A program made the position numbers and the translations under genes. Source: Xiphophorus maculatus (Eukaryota; Chordata; Actinopteri; Cyprinodontiformes; Poeciliidae). From it: a DNA stretch of 64,000 bases. Shown here piece after piece: positions 13,200-25,300 of the stretch (the first letter of the stretch is position 1; the number at the start of each line of letters is the position of its first letter). The stretch spans positions 24,711,850-24,775,849 of the forward strand of contig NC_036456.1 of NCBI RefSeq assembly GCF_002775205.1, read 5' to 3'. The notes under the pieces were generated by a model, which did not search any database, had not been told where the DNA came from, and saw nothing but the letters and a program-made list of their open reading frames with translations.

Positions 13200-14520
13200 T
13201 GCATATGTAGTTATTGAAGATGATGAATCATCTAGATATTACTAACTCAGATTAAACATGGTTTATATCTGGGCTTAATGTTAAGGTTGTAATGAGATTT
13301 GTCGGTTTGCTGATTAAAAGGTCATGACGTGAATAAAAATTGGGATTTGTTACTTTAAAAAAAAATCTCTGAGCCACAGATTAATCTGAAGAATGGAGGA
13401 TTTATGTCAAATTTACAAACTGATGCACAAGATCTGGGAGGAACTTAGGAGTCGAGTTGCAGGAATAATCTTTAACGAACATGAACAGAGTTTCCCACCC
13501 ATCTAATCTTTATCGGGTTTTTAATCCTGAGAGCGCCGACACATTCTCATGATGCGTCTGAGATAAGAACAGACGTTTCACAGAGGATCTCAGAGCAACA
13601 TTTTGATCTACTGTTTCAGTAAATAAATACGTTTTAGACACATTCCAACAGATTATCTTCCGACAGGAATAAACTCATGATGAACGACTGAAGAGACGGA
13701 AACAGGCTGAGAAATCTGGTCCAAGCACAAATTCACACATTCAGATCTAACATGTCATCTGACGCGTTTTCATTTTTACTTTGCAATTCTTCCCGTCTTT
13801 TCCCCCAAGCAGGTTGTTCCTTAAACGCACAAAATATAAAAAATAAACATTTGGGGGAAATCCAGGGGATGAAAATGAAATGGGCAGGTTTATGAGTTTA
13901 TGAAAGCAAATCTAAAATATTCTAATTGTGTTGTTGTTGTTTTATGCTTTTAATAGTCTAAGTATCTTAATTATTCCTCTTATTGTTTGGGAGAAAAATG
14001 AGCTTCATTATCAGGAAAAGGCTGAACTGGAACTGATGCATAAATTAAACATTAAGGGAGACGAAATAAAACCTTCATATAATTATTTGATATTCTTTTT
14101 ACTGTTATCCATGAATTTTGTCTGTTCCAGATCTACAAATCTGGTTTTTGCTAAAAGGATTCAGACTGAAAACTTATAAAGTGAAAAACAAAAAACAAGG
14201 CAACAGAAAAGTTGTCCAGAAAACGGCCTGGATGGAGATACTGCTTATTGAGACGATCCTGGATTATACTAGATATTAACCTAAAGTCCCTCCAAAAATA
14301 TATAAAATTACAGTAAATACAACATTTATGACAGGTTTTAAATAATTAACATTTCTGCAGCGGCAGATTAATATCTAACCTAAGAGATTGAGATAAAAGA
14401 AGAAAGTTTCATATTTCTGTTGTAAATTCTAGGAAATATTTTCTCACATTAATGAAAATCATCAGATATTATATTGGTAAAATTAAGTGATTTAAATAAA
14501 CAGAAACATTGTTCCTGATG
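13200..14520. other. Intergenic; no recognised gene
   Basis: AT-rich DNA leading up to IgV-2. No leader exon like that of IgV-1 was found. The last 30 bases before the acceptor at 14551 match those of IgV-1. Confidence 0.45.
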
Positions 14521-14553
14521 TTCTGCTGCCTCTCCTCCTCTTCCTCTCTCAGG

Positions 14554-16328
14554 ATGAAGATGATCTCCAGGATCCTGCTGCTCCTCATCCTCACCTCATG
14601 TCTCTGTGGTCAGTCTCCATCTTGTCTCTGTTCCGTCTAAATCCGTCAATAATCAGTGAAAAGTCATTTTCTGTGTTTCCATAGAGGATAGAATTTCTCA
14701 AGTTGAAGTTGTGAAGATAAATGTCCTGAATGGCAGCAGGATGTTAGGATGAAGGTTTTCTGGCCGTGTAAAATAGGTACATTTTGGTAGAAACTCTGTT
14801 TTCGCATCATTAGTCACATGATCAGCAGTCGGACGTTACGACTGGCCAAAACAATGAAGAAACAACAGGAAGTGGAAGGAGGATGATGGTGTGTTGTCGT
14901 TTTTCCGGACAATGTGCAGCTGCCTCCTCCAGATCTCACAGCATCCCTCAGTTTATAATCATTCGAATGTGTTGAACCCAAAGCTCTTTTGTAAAATGGC
15001 CGACTATCCGCTCAGGTTTTGGGCTCGTTGCTCCAACACCTGAACAAAACGCCGATGTCTCTGACAGCTGCTGCATGATGAGCCCTGTGGCTTAAATATG
15101 AGTATATCTCATGTGTAGCTGTTTACATTGGTCATTGTCATGATTTTTAACAACTTATTGTGTTAAAAATCTTATTCACCTGCGATTTTAATTAATTTTT
15201 TTTTAAAATTGAGACACAGCAGTTGGGAAATTGTGTTTTTTCAAGCCTAGCAAACAATGACAACGATTTGCACACATTTGTAACGGAAACGCAGCCAGTG
15301 AAGGAAACACTCCAGCAGAGCACAGAGACGATCATGAGACAGAAAGATGGAGCTGAAAGACTCCCATGTTCCAGTTCTCAGTGTGTCTGCTCCTCTCTTT
15401 CCCTCTCTGTCTCCTCAGCAGCAACATTTGTAGTGAATGTGACACAGAGCAGCTATCAGGCAGAGGAGAACCACAGCGTCGCTCTGGAGTGGACCTTCAC
15501 CACCGAACCCGACTCCTGCTTGAGCTTCGAGTTCATGATGTTCACATTAATAACCGAAAACAGAAAAGTGTCCATCTTGTTCCATGAGCATGGTGGAGCG
15601 GAGGTGTCGCAGTCTCAGGATAAACAGTTTGCAGGACGAGTCCAGAGTGATAAAGAACTCCTTAAAGACGGACGGATTAAACTGCATGTGTCCAGGCTGA
15701 GGATCAATGACTCTGGTCTGTATCTGTGTGAGATCCAGGCAGATTGTGGCTTCGGCTCTGCTGCCTGTCGGCTAATAGTCACAGGTGAGTTTATAAAGTT
15801 CATTTGAACTGTTTTATCTCTAAGAAGCAGTAGAAAAAATGATATTAGCGTGTGTTTGTGTATAATAAAGCAGTGCTGTAATTTTGTTCAAAATATGGTG
15901 AAAATGTCGACTATGTATGTGAAAGTAATTATTTAATAGTAATTATGTTTTTTTTATAAATGCACCAGAAAAATCAGTTTTTCTGCCAGATAAAAGATGG
16001 ATTGTAAATGACTGGTCATAATTTTTGAATGATTGTCTCTTTTTTTCTTAAATGCTTTTTTCCATTAGCTGGTGACAAACAACCTGTGAGTCCAACTGCG
16101 AATCCTCCAACAGAAAATAAAGGATTGATCGCTCTCTACGTTTTCCTGGTGTTGGCAGCAGCAGGAGCAGCAGGAGCAGCTCTGTACTGTAAAAAACAAA
16201 AAAATAAGATGTTAACCATCTGTTACAAAGAGTCAGATGAACAATGTCCAGGACGAGACGACGACGATACAGGTGTAAACAAAGATACACACAAATGTCA
16301 AAATTCACACAGAAAGATTGAACCCTAA
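14554..16328 (+). CDS. IgV-2: single V-set Ig transmembrane protein
   Basis: Three coding exons, 14554-14608, 15419-15784 and 16069-16328, joined in phase 1, encode 226 residues. The signal peptide differs from that of IgV-1 by one residue (Ser to Thr). The V domain has LYLC in strand F and three further cysteines: PDSC in the B-C loop, and two after strand F (ADC and AAC). The B-strand cysteine is replaced (ALEW). The last exon encodes a short stalk, an Ala/Gly-rich membrane segment and a tail of about 46 residues. The tail has an acidic run (RDDDD) and one tyrosine (TICYKESD) that does not fit an ITIM. This gene is a tandem copy of IgV-1 with a longer tail and a first intron expanded to 810 bases by an insertion. 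Confidence 0.85.
14660..15310. mobile_element. Inserted repeat in intron 1 of IgV-2
   Basis: The intron flanks (the first 35 and last 74 bases) match the 112-base intron of IgV-1, but about 690 bases lie between them. The insert begins near CTGTGTTTCCAT and ends near ACGGAAACGCAG, imperfect inverted ends. It shares internal motifs such as CAGGAAGTG with the element at 23267-23593. It is probably a non-autonomous DNA transposon. Confidence 0.55.
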
Positions 16329-16639
16329 ATAACACTTTAGCAGTTTATCAGCAAAAAAGGTTTGATTTAGTTTTAAGTTTTTATATTCAGTCTGAAAACC
16401 TGGAAGATTCAAAATAGTTGCTCATTTTAAATCCTGACTGAAAGCACAATTATTTCCTGCAGCTTTGCATTTATCAACCAATCAAGTTTATTTGTGTGGC
16501 ACATTTCAGCGACACAAAAATACAACGTAGAAAGAAACATAAAGTCAACAATTGAGAAAACCAGAAGCAAACGTCACATTTTGATGAGTGAAAATCAACA
16601 AACCCATTGATGCACATCAGATATCTGGGTCAGTGTTTC

Positions 16640-17030
16640 ATTTATGATGATTCAAAATCAGCCCTAATCAGATGGGCTATTAGTCCAGATTTAAAGGAAC
16701 TCAGTGTTTCGGCTGTTTTGCAGTTTCTGGATGTTTATTCCAGATTTGTGGTGCATAGAAGCTGAATGCTGCTTCTCCAGGTTTGGTTTTATTTAAATCT
16801 GATTTTAAATTTCTAGGTACCTTTGAGAACCTCAGTGACTTCAGGGTGAAGGATGACGACCAGCTGCTGCTTCCTGGACTTCGTATCGTCTCCTCTGGGC
16901 GACTTCCTGCTGTGATGTCAGAGTATTTGGACCTGAACTGAACTGGGACCTGAACTGAAGTGAACTGAGTCAGTGAATCGTTCAGTCTGATGTCGTGCTC
17001 TTGATCAGCGCCTTTCTTCACACCATCATT
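16640..17030 (-). mobile_element. LINE ORF2 3'-end relic
   Basis: The minus strand reads GEAAFSFYAPQIWNKHPE in one frame, then, after a frameshift, FKSGLIAHLI. Both resemble the extreme C-terminus of LINE reverse transcriptase proteins (the AFS...P.LWN and FK..L..HL patterns). The frame is broken, so this is a dead fragment. The assignment rests on pattern memory only. Confidence 0.45.
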
Positions 17031-17059
17031 TATCCTTCTGGATTTTCTGGAGATTTTTG

Positions 17060-19225
17060 AAATTCACGGCAGAAATCTGATCCATCATGAAGATCAGATG
17101 TTTTCTGAAGTCGTCAGCTTCCTCTTTCTATGACTGACTCCCAATCATTTCTCAGTATTTAGTATTGTATCTATTGTTACTTTCTGTGATTTAAATATTT
17201 AATTTTTAACTGGCTTCCTTAAGTGCATTAGTTAAACAGAAATGTATTATTTTGTCTCGTTTTGGAGCAAGTTAGTGTCCGTTTTATTTTCTTTAAATCT
17301 GAAGAAGTTTGTGTTAATGGTTGATTTTTTTTACTTGAGTGATTTTTAAAGCTCATCTGCTTGATTCAGTCAGTCAGTGGAAGACAACCGTCTTATTTTT
17401 ACTTTTTAATGTGTTATTTCATGACATCCTGTGTATTTGTACATGTTTCCAGCTCTAATAACTTGATGCGTCTTAAGCGAGTTTTTGTGATGAATCAATT
17501 AATCTGGCAGTGAAACCCAACGTGATGCTGCCAGACTTTTAAAAAATAAGAATCATTCCCCAGATTTGCTGCAGTAACATAACTTGTATTGTTGTTGCTG
17601 CTCATGATTTATGAGAATCAGTGTTAGTGTGAATAAAATAACACACAGAAATCTTTGAATGGGTTGATTTTACTTTATGGTAAAAGTTAAAGCTAATTTC
17701 TTAATTTGGTAAGATTTCCATTGAAGAAAATAAACAAACACTAAACAAGAAAATGTGACATTTTAAGAATTAATTTGATTTAAAGCTGCATTCCCAGAGT
17801 TCTGAGTATTAATGCATAAATAATTAAATATTTATTACAATTATAATCAAACCTTCACAAGCTTTAAGTTATTAAAGTTCTTTGTTTCTCAAATTTCATT
17901 TGTTTTTTTAAATAATTAATCTTTAAAACTAAAAATCTTAGTAAAGCTTGTATAGATTTAATTCCTTCCTTGTAGGACATACTGAAGGTTAGCGCCCTCT
18001 GGTGATCTATTATGAAACATGAATATTTTATTATTTTCGGGATATGAAAATACAAAACAAAAATAAAAATATATGAAGCAGCTTCGCTTCATATTATCTT
18101 TACCATCCTCATGACAAAACTGATTCTAAAGATAATTTTCACTTAGACTTAAATACGTCTTCATCTTGATTGCAACCAAAAATAACACAATCACAATTCT
18201 TTAAACCCACATCATTTTATTCAGATTGTTTTTTGTCTTTTATATGCTTGTATAACAGTTGAAAAAAAAAAAGTACATTATCCCTGAAAACAAGAAACAA
18301 TAAAAGGAAAAAATCAAAAGCAGGAGATATTACAGCTTTACAGTGGAAACTGGCCATAAAAATAATCTCATCTTCTTTTACAAAGTTAATTATATTGTTG
18401 ACTGTTGTCACTAAGTTTCTCTTTTATTAGCTGGAAAATATCATTGAAATCTCAAATGAAGAAAATTAAACATACAGGCTACAAATCACATACATTAACA
18501 TTTGTTAAGGAAATTATTTAGATTGTAAACTTCAGGATATCTGATTAAATTTACCTTTATAGGCCTTCTGATATAGAACAAGTTTTTATTAAAGTAGATG
18601 TAACCCACATAATTTTCCCCCAAACTCAGTAAAATCAAAACATGCTGAACAGTTTGATCCTGTTTTTCTTCTTCTGCACGTCTGTAACTAAAACATTTCT
18701 CCTTCAAACAAATGCAAAAGCTTTCAGCTGTGAATTAGCTCCTCCATTTTCAGGACTGGATTCAGATGATGACGTTCTGCAGCCTGTAATCCATCCGAGT
18801 CGTTATGGAAACCAGCTGGAGAAACATTAAGATGAAGTTGTGATGTTTTCGTTCATTTAAACGCTTTCACCAGGGAATCATTTCTAATAGTTAGTCATTT
18901 CTTGGAGTAAATTTTAGATCTAATTCCTGGTTTTCAGGCTTTTGATCGTTCAAAACATTATTTCACTCAAAATACTTAAAACCAGGTGAAAGCTGAAAAC
19001 AAACCAATCACATGTATGGCTGCTGTAATTCTCTGAAATCATCGTTTCATTCAAAAACTTTAAAAATTGGACAAAGTCAACTTTCAGATTATCGCTAACC
19101 ATCTATTAGATGAATCTTTAAAAGTTATGCAGGAAGCTTTTCTCTTAAAGAGACGTGACCATTATCTTTTAAATGGACAGCTGATGATTATTAAACTGTT
19201 AAAACGTAGAAATAAACAATCTGAC
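17060..19225. other. Intergenic between IgV-2 and gene A
   Basis: No coding exon was recognised. The right part should hold the 3' UTR of gene A (minus strand). Candidate polyadenylation hexamers on that strand lie near 18590. Short frames here have no domain. Confidence 0.45.
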
Positions 19226-19309
19226 CTACTGAGTCCAGGCCAGGCTGATGACGGCTGGACGTCCAGACCTGGTGGATCTGCGTCGTCTTTTAGCACCGCT
19301 GCTGCAGTC
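19226..19309 (-). CDS. Gene A: last exon, cleavage site and hydrophobic patch
   Basis: Twenty-seven codons and a TAG. The exon reads DCSSGAK, then four arginines, then SGRPAVISLAWTQ. RRRR fits the consensus furin-type site of ZP precursors, and AVISLAW fits the external hydrophobic patch that blocks early assembly. The protein ends two residues later, with no transmembrane helix. The exon was found by the acceptor CTCCCAG and the matching donor CCG|GTACGC upstream. Confidence 0.8.
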   Translation of the reverse strand, partial: DCSSGAKRRRRSTRSGRPAVISLAWTQ

Positions 19310-22300
19310 CTGGGAGTTTAATTAAAGACACAGAGGATTATTTATTTTATAAAACTTCCAAGAATGCAACCACAGCAACAAAAATATAAATAATTGTTCG
19401 GATCTTCAGAGATCGTTGAGAATACACATGGATGTCTGCGTTTGCAGTTTTCCACTGATTTCAGGCAGGCGTACCGGAGCGCAGCTGTTCCCCTGTTTGA
19501 CACACAGCTGCAGCTTGCAGTGCAGATAAACGTCCCCAGCGCTCCCAGTAAACTGGAACATGTTGAAGGAGAAGCGGTTGGAGGTTCCTTGTCCGTTTCC
19601 CTCCACCTGCACCGTCTGGTCGCCGGGGTCGGCACAGCTACAGAACCAGAGGAAAGATTTTTAGAATCAAAAATACGTTTATGGTTTATCTTTATTAAGT
19701 AGCTAGGAACATCAACTCTTTATAGAAGCGCCTCACCCGTTCTTGATCAGGTCATATCTTGGCTGGCTGCTGGGAGAATCGCGACTGGTTGCCCAGCATG
19801 AATCCGTTTCCACGGCGATCACGTTTGCATCCAGCCCAGTGGTCGTCAGCTCCACCCAGATCTTCTGGTTGAGAACCACGCCAGTCGTTGGGTCCAGAGC
19901 GTGTGTGAGGCCGGGGTCGGTGTAGGCCTTCATGGCCACGGTGTAATTCCATTCTCCAGACTTCACTATGACGACCACAGAGCTTCGGACACAGAAACAC
20001 CAGCAGCACGTTTAGTGCAGCCCATAATACGGCAGCAAAACCTTTCACTTCTGTGACGTTCCGACAAAAATGAATTTTTTGCACTAAATTTGTCGACGTT
20101 TATCCCAGATAAAATACTTTGGTGTCTAATCACACATAATTGGATCCACAAAAAAAAAAAAATCACATTTACTGATAATTATTTAGATTTTCCAAGATGG
20201 CCGCCATGATTGTAACAGAGAATAGTTGTTACTAAAATCGGCAGTAGTTATTGCCATTGATGGTCACAGCTAACCACAATATGAGGTTCACTAAGCACCA
20301 ATTTACCAAACTTAGCAATGCCAAACCACTAAATGTATAAATAATTAGCAGAAGCTAATGCTATAACCATTAAGCATGTGCAAAATTTAGCAGAAGCTAA
20401 CACTAACCTGCTAAATATATAAAAAATGAGCAAAAGCTAACAATAAAAAACACTAAACAGAAACAAATATTAACAGAAACAAACATTAAATGGCTAAACA
20501 TATGAAAAATGAACAGAAACTAATGATAAAACCACTAACCAAGTACAAAGAATAACAGAAGCTAACACTAAAACGCTTAGATTAAAGAGAATTAGCGGAA
20601 GCTAATGCTAACCACTGAGAATCTGAATCTCACATCTTCATCTCCTCCCAGTTGATGACTGGAAACAGTAAACTCCTCAGTTTCTGATTTTGATACATAT
20701 TATTACTTTAAAGTTGTATAAACAGGATGACCAAAGTCAAAAACACAAGTTCTGCTCTGGTCACGAAAACAGGAAACACATTGTTTAAAAGGCTCAAAAA
20801 CAGCGGCCATCTTGAAAAATAGACGTCATCCTGAAACTTAAGTGGCTAACGGGGAATTTTTTCCTGCATGTATCAAAACCTGAAAGATTTTTACAGTAAT
20901 ATTATTTAGAATCAAGGTTTCTCAGCTGAAGGAACCTGAATGCCACACCTGTCCTTGATGTTGAAGGCAACAATCTTTGTTTCGGGTTGGGTGTGCAGGC
21001 AGGAGAAGTCCATGTAGAACTGATCCTGGCGAGTGATGATGTCAGAGCTGTTCTGGTACTTGATGGCGTTCTTGTAGATTATCTGGCTTCCATTGTTCTG
21101 TATGAGCGTAAAGTACAATAATAAGACGTCGTCTTCATGAACCTGGTCAGTGAAGTGGGAACTCGTGGGTCTGTTCTGATTCAAGGTTACGCCGCAAAAA
21201 CACAAAACCTCACCAAATATTTTCGGTCAAGTCTCTTGTGCAAATATTTTATTACACTTAAAATAAGACAAAAATAATTTTTCAGCTTGTTTTAAGTCAA
21301 CAATTCATTATTATTGCTGAACAAGTTCTAGTGGCAGATTAATTAACTTTTAACAAAACATTTTTCCCAAGTTATAAGTGAAATAATCTGGCAGTGGAAC
21401 TAGAACGTTTTTGTCAATATTAGGGAATTATTTACTTAATTCAATATCTTGCTGATAAGTTAGTCGTCTTAATTCAAGTGTAATAAGACGTTTGTGCTAG
21501 AAAGTAATCCAAAAATACGTGTTAATATTTTGTGTTTTTGCGGTGGAGTTGGAGTGATGAACCCACCATGATCTCCGTCCCGCAGCTGTTGCTGCTGTCG
21601 AAGCTGAAGGTCACCATGTGGTTCTCCTGGTCCATCTCGCCCCTGCAGCTCCGGTCGTTCAGGTGTAGGACTGAGTAGTCGACGCCTTTTTCCTCCAGCA
21701 GACATCCAATCAGAGTGACTGAACCAGAGTTCTTCCTGCAGACTGTTGGCTCACCTGAAAGTTGAATTGCAAGAAGAAAGTGAGTTTTATGGTTTGACTC
21801 GGTCTTACTGTGATTGTGAACGACAGCTGTCTCACTCAGAGTGTTTGACTGTTTGTAGTCGTAGGCAAACACGGCTCTGCAGAGGCAGCCGGTTCCCCCA
21901 CTGATTTTCTCTCCACAAAACTCATGATCACTGCAAACTTTGTCCTGGCAAAAAGCTGCAGGTGAGGCTGCAGAGAAACATGGTGGAAAATCAGCATAAA
22001 TACATTAAAGTTATATAAAAATTCAGCTGAAGTGGACCAGTTCCTACAGCAGTCAGCAGGCCTCCAGTCTCCCAGTGAGGCTCTGCTGGTCAGGGTGCAG
22101 GCTCTGGCGTACGCCCACAGGAAGTGACACCACAGACCGTCCACTGAGGGATATTTGCACAAAGTGTCGCTGCAGGCTTTGATGTAGGGAGTCGGGTCGA
22201 TGTCATCGTTACAGGAGAAGAAGGGAGATTCCTTCAGGATGTTGCAGCTTCTCATCAGATGGAAGAAAAATAAAAATGCAACATATCAGATGTGATGCAG

Positions 22301-25300
22301 CATGTTTAATGTTAATATTTTCATATTTGTCTCTTTTATCTCTTTATGTTTTGTCTTTACATGAATATTTTAGAGGTGCAGTTTATTGTTTGTTTTAATA
22401 AAAGAAACACATATAAATATTTCCTTTAGTGTGACTAAATCTACTCACTGGTCCGTTATCAGGCTGCAGTTGATTGAAGTGTCAGGAAAGTCGTTGTACT
22501 GAGTCTGACAGCTAGATGGAGACAAACCACAAGATTATAAGACAAGCTTTTCTTTTTTTGACTTGTCCTTAAACAAACTTGTTACATTTGGGCAGAGGTG
22601 AGTAACTACCCCAAAATTTTACTCAAGAGTAGAACTACCTCCCCGATGGTGTATTAGGGCAATTATACATGGGAGAAAAAAAGGGGTAAATTTCCACCAA
22701 AAAGCTCAGAAATTAATATTAATTTCAGAAATTTACTAAAAAATAAACATGAAAATTTCTGGTTTAAAAAATCTTTTACTTTTGAAACTCAGACATTTTT
22801 CTACAATATGTCTGAAGTTATTGTGAAAATGTCTGAGATTTTTCTCAACAACAAAAAAAAAAGTGTGTTTGTTGAGCGTCTACCTGGAGGAGCTGTTGAG
22901 ATTTAGCCTCTGGGTTGAGATACTGCTGGCATTTACACACAGACCATCAACAGACGGCCAAACTGGTTCTGAAAACATCCAGGACAGAATGTGGGTCATA
23001 CAGTTTTGCTCTCTCCTGCTGAAATGTAAGACTTTTCATTCTGATCTTACTTTCTATGTGGATCTGTGCTGTGGAGCCGTCAAAGAACAAATAAATTGTG
23101 TGATTGGAGATTGTAACGTTTGCCATGACTCCAGTTGTGTCTTTGGAAATCCAAACGCCGTGAAGCTTCTGGCCTGAGCTGCTGAGGTTCAGCTGGGTGT
23201 CGTTCATCTGTGGCAGGGAACAGAAAAGTTGGTGGTAGCGATAAATCAATCCTAAATATCACAAGCTGGGTTTCCACTGACCACATAATGGAGCAATTTG
23301 ACATTTCAAAAATAAATGTGCTTAATGGAAACACCAGTTTCAAAAAACTGATAAAGTTTTGGTGGATTTGTTTTGGCCATATTGAAATTGGTTTATTTTG
23401 CATCACCTGATCAACAACTGGATGTTGCTACTGGTGCAAACCATGAAGAAGACGACAGGAAGTGACATTAACATCATATTTATCACTTATCACATGAACA
23501 AATGTATTCACGTGTGATTTTAACTGCGTTTCTTAACTAATGGAAGCAAAATGTTGGTGACGTTTTGCAGACATCTGTAATGGAAACAGCTGGTGTCAGA
23601 TTGGCTCACCTGGACTCTCCCTCCTTGCTGAAGGTGAAACTGAACAGCTGGATCCTGCAGCTTCAGGGTGACGCCGTCCAAAAAGCTCACGTCTCTGCGA
23701 CGGCGCTCCCTGAAGGTGGCAAACACTTCAAAGCCCATTGATGAGTCTGAGAGCATGGAGTACACACACCGATCCGTCACAGGAGAGAATCGGCCTGTGA
23801 AGTCGATGACGGCGGGGCCGGTCACAGTGCAGATGTCGGCTCCAGCAGCACCTGCAGGCATGGAGACACAAAAAGTAGTCAGGAAAGCATAGAAAAGTTC
23901 AAGTTTACTTCATGAAAGGCCATCTGTACATCTAGTTATTTCTATTTCTGTAGAGAAATGGAGAAGAGAAGCTAAAGAAACTACTTTAAATTAGTTTTTC
24001 AATGCAAAACTAGTGCAGAAAAATGTGCAACTAAACACACCACCAGTGTTGTATAAAGTACTGAAATCTCAGAGTCAAGTAAAAGTACAAGTACCTCTCC
24101 AAAATATGACTTTGGTAAAAGTCCAAGTCACTGACTGAAATGTTACTTGAGTTAAAGTCTTAAAGTATCTGAAACTTCTTGTACTTAAGTATGGAAATTA
24201 CTGTAAAAATGGATGTACTCAAGTAATGTAATGAAAAGTACAAGTAAAAAGTAAAACAAAGCAAATGCAGTTTGAATGACATTTTTTATATTTTGGTAAA
24301 CTTGTCAAATACACTTAAAATAATGTACCCAACCAAGTGCAGGCAAAATTAAACCTGCTAATAGATAAACCTGCAGGCATCGTTTAGTTAAGAAAATTAG
24401 GTGCTTTACCTATAGCACAAGGTTAACTTAACCTGCTTTACAACTGAACCAGCTTCTTAGTAAACCCTCCAGGACAGAAAATACAAAGTTTTTGTAAGCC
24501 TTAAGTTTTCCCTTCAAGTAAGGTCAGTGCTGAAAATGAGAAAAATAAATAGTACAGAAAATGCGGCCAACATGAAGAAAAAGAGCTGTTACGATTACTC
24601 TACTTCACAAATCAGTGAATCAGTCAATGCTACAGTCAGTAGGTGGTGCACACAACTGGTCACTATGCAAAAGAAAAAAAAAACAGAAAACTTTGGAGCG
24701 GGGGGGGGGGGGTGCGCTGCCCGCACTGACGCGGCTCAGGGATTACATGACACGCAGCGCAGTGCCCTACAATGCACTGTAAGCTATGTAATGTGTTTTG
24801 AGGCAGTTGACCAAAATCCCGGACAATTTTTAAATTCCCCCCGGACATCTTTTTAGGTCTGAAAAGTAGGACATGTCCGGGAAAAAGAGGACGTCTGGTC
24901 ACCCTATTACCAGCTGGTGGTTCCACTAGATCCGTGTCCGACGTAATTGCAGTCGTTATGGTCTCCGTCTCCTCCTCCACGTGGATGCTGCTGATTGCGA
25001 GACTTGCTTTGTGTTTAATGGGAGAAGCGAAACAGATGTATCCTATTAGTGGTGATGAACAAACCCAGGCAAGCAGGCTACCGACTTTGTTCAGTAGCCT
25101 GCTTGCTACTTGCTAATCAGTAGGTGGGATCAAAACACTTGCGTTTCTCTCTCGCTTTTTTGTAACGAGTAACTAAACCACACATTGAAAATGTATCGGA
25201 GTAAAAGTATGCAATTAAGTTCGGAAATATAGCGAATATAAAGTGAAAGTCATCAAAAATTTTCATACTCGAGGAAAGTATGAAGTACTCCAAAATATAC

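Noticed and set aside
15223..15807. A 194-codon frame starting inside the IgV-2 intron
   Set aside because: The first 65 codons lie in the inserted repeat and intron and are not found in the paralogues.
16201..16325. Possible ITIM around the tyrosine in the IgV-2 tail
   Set aside because: The residue three after the tyrosine is Ser (ICYKES), not Ile, Val or Leu.
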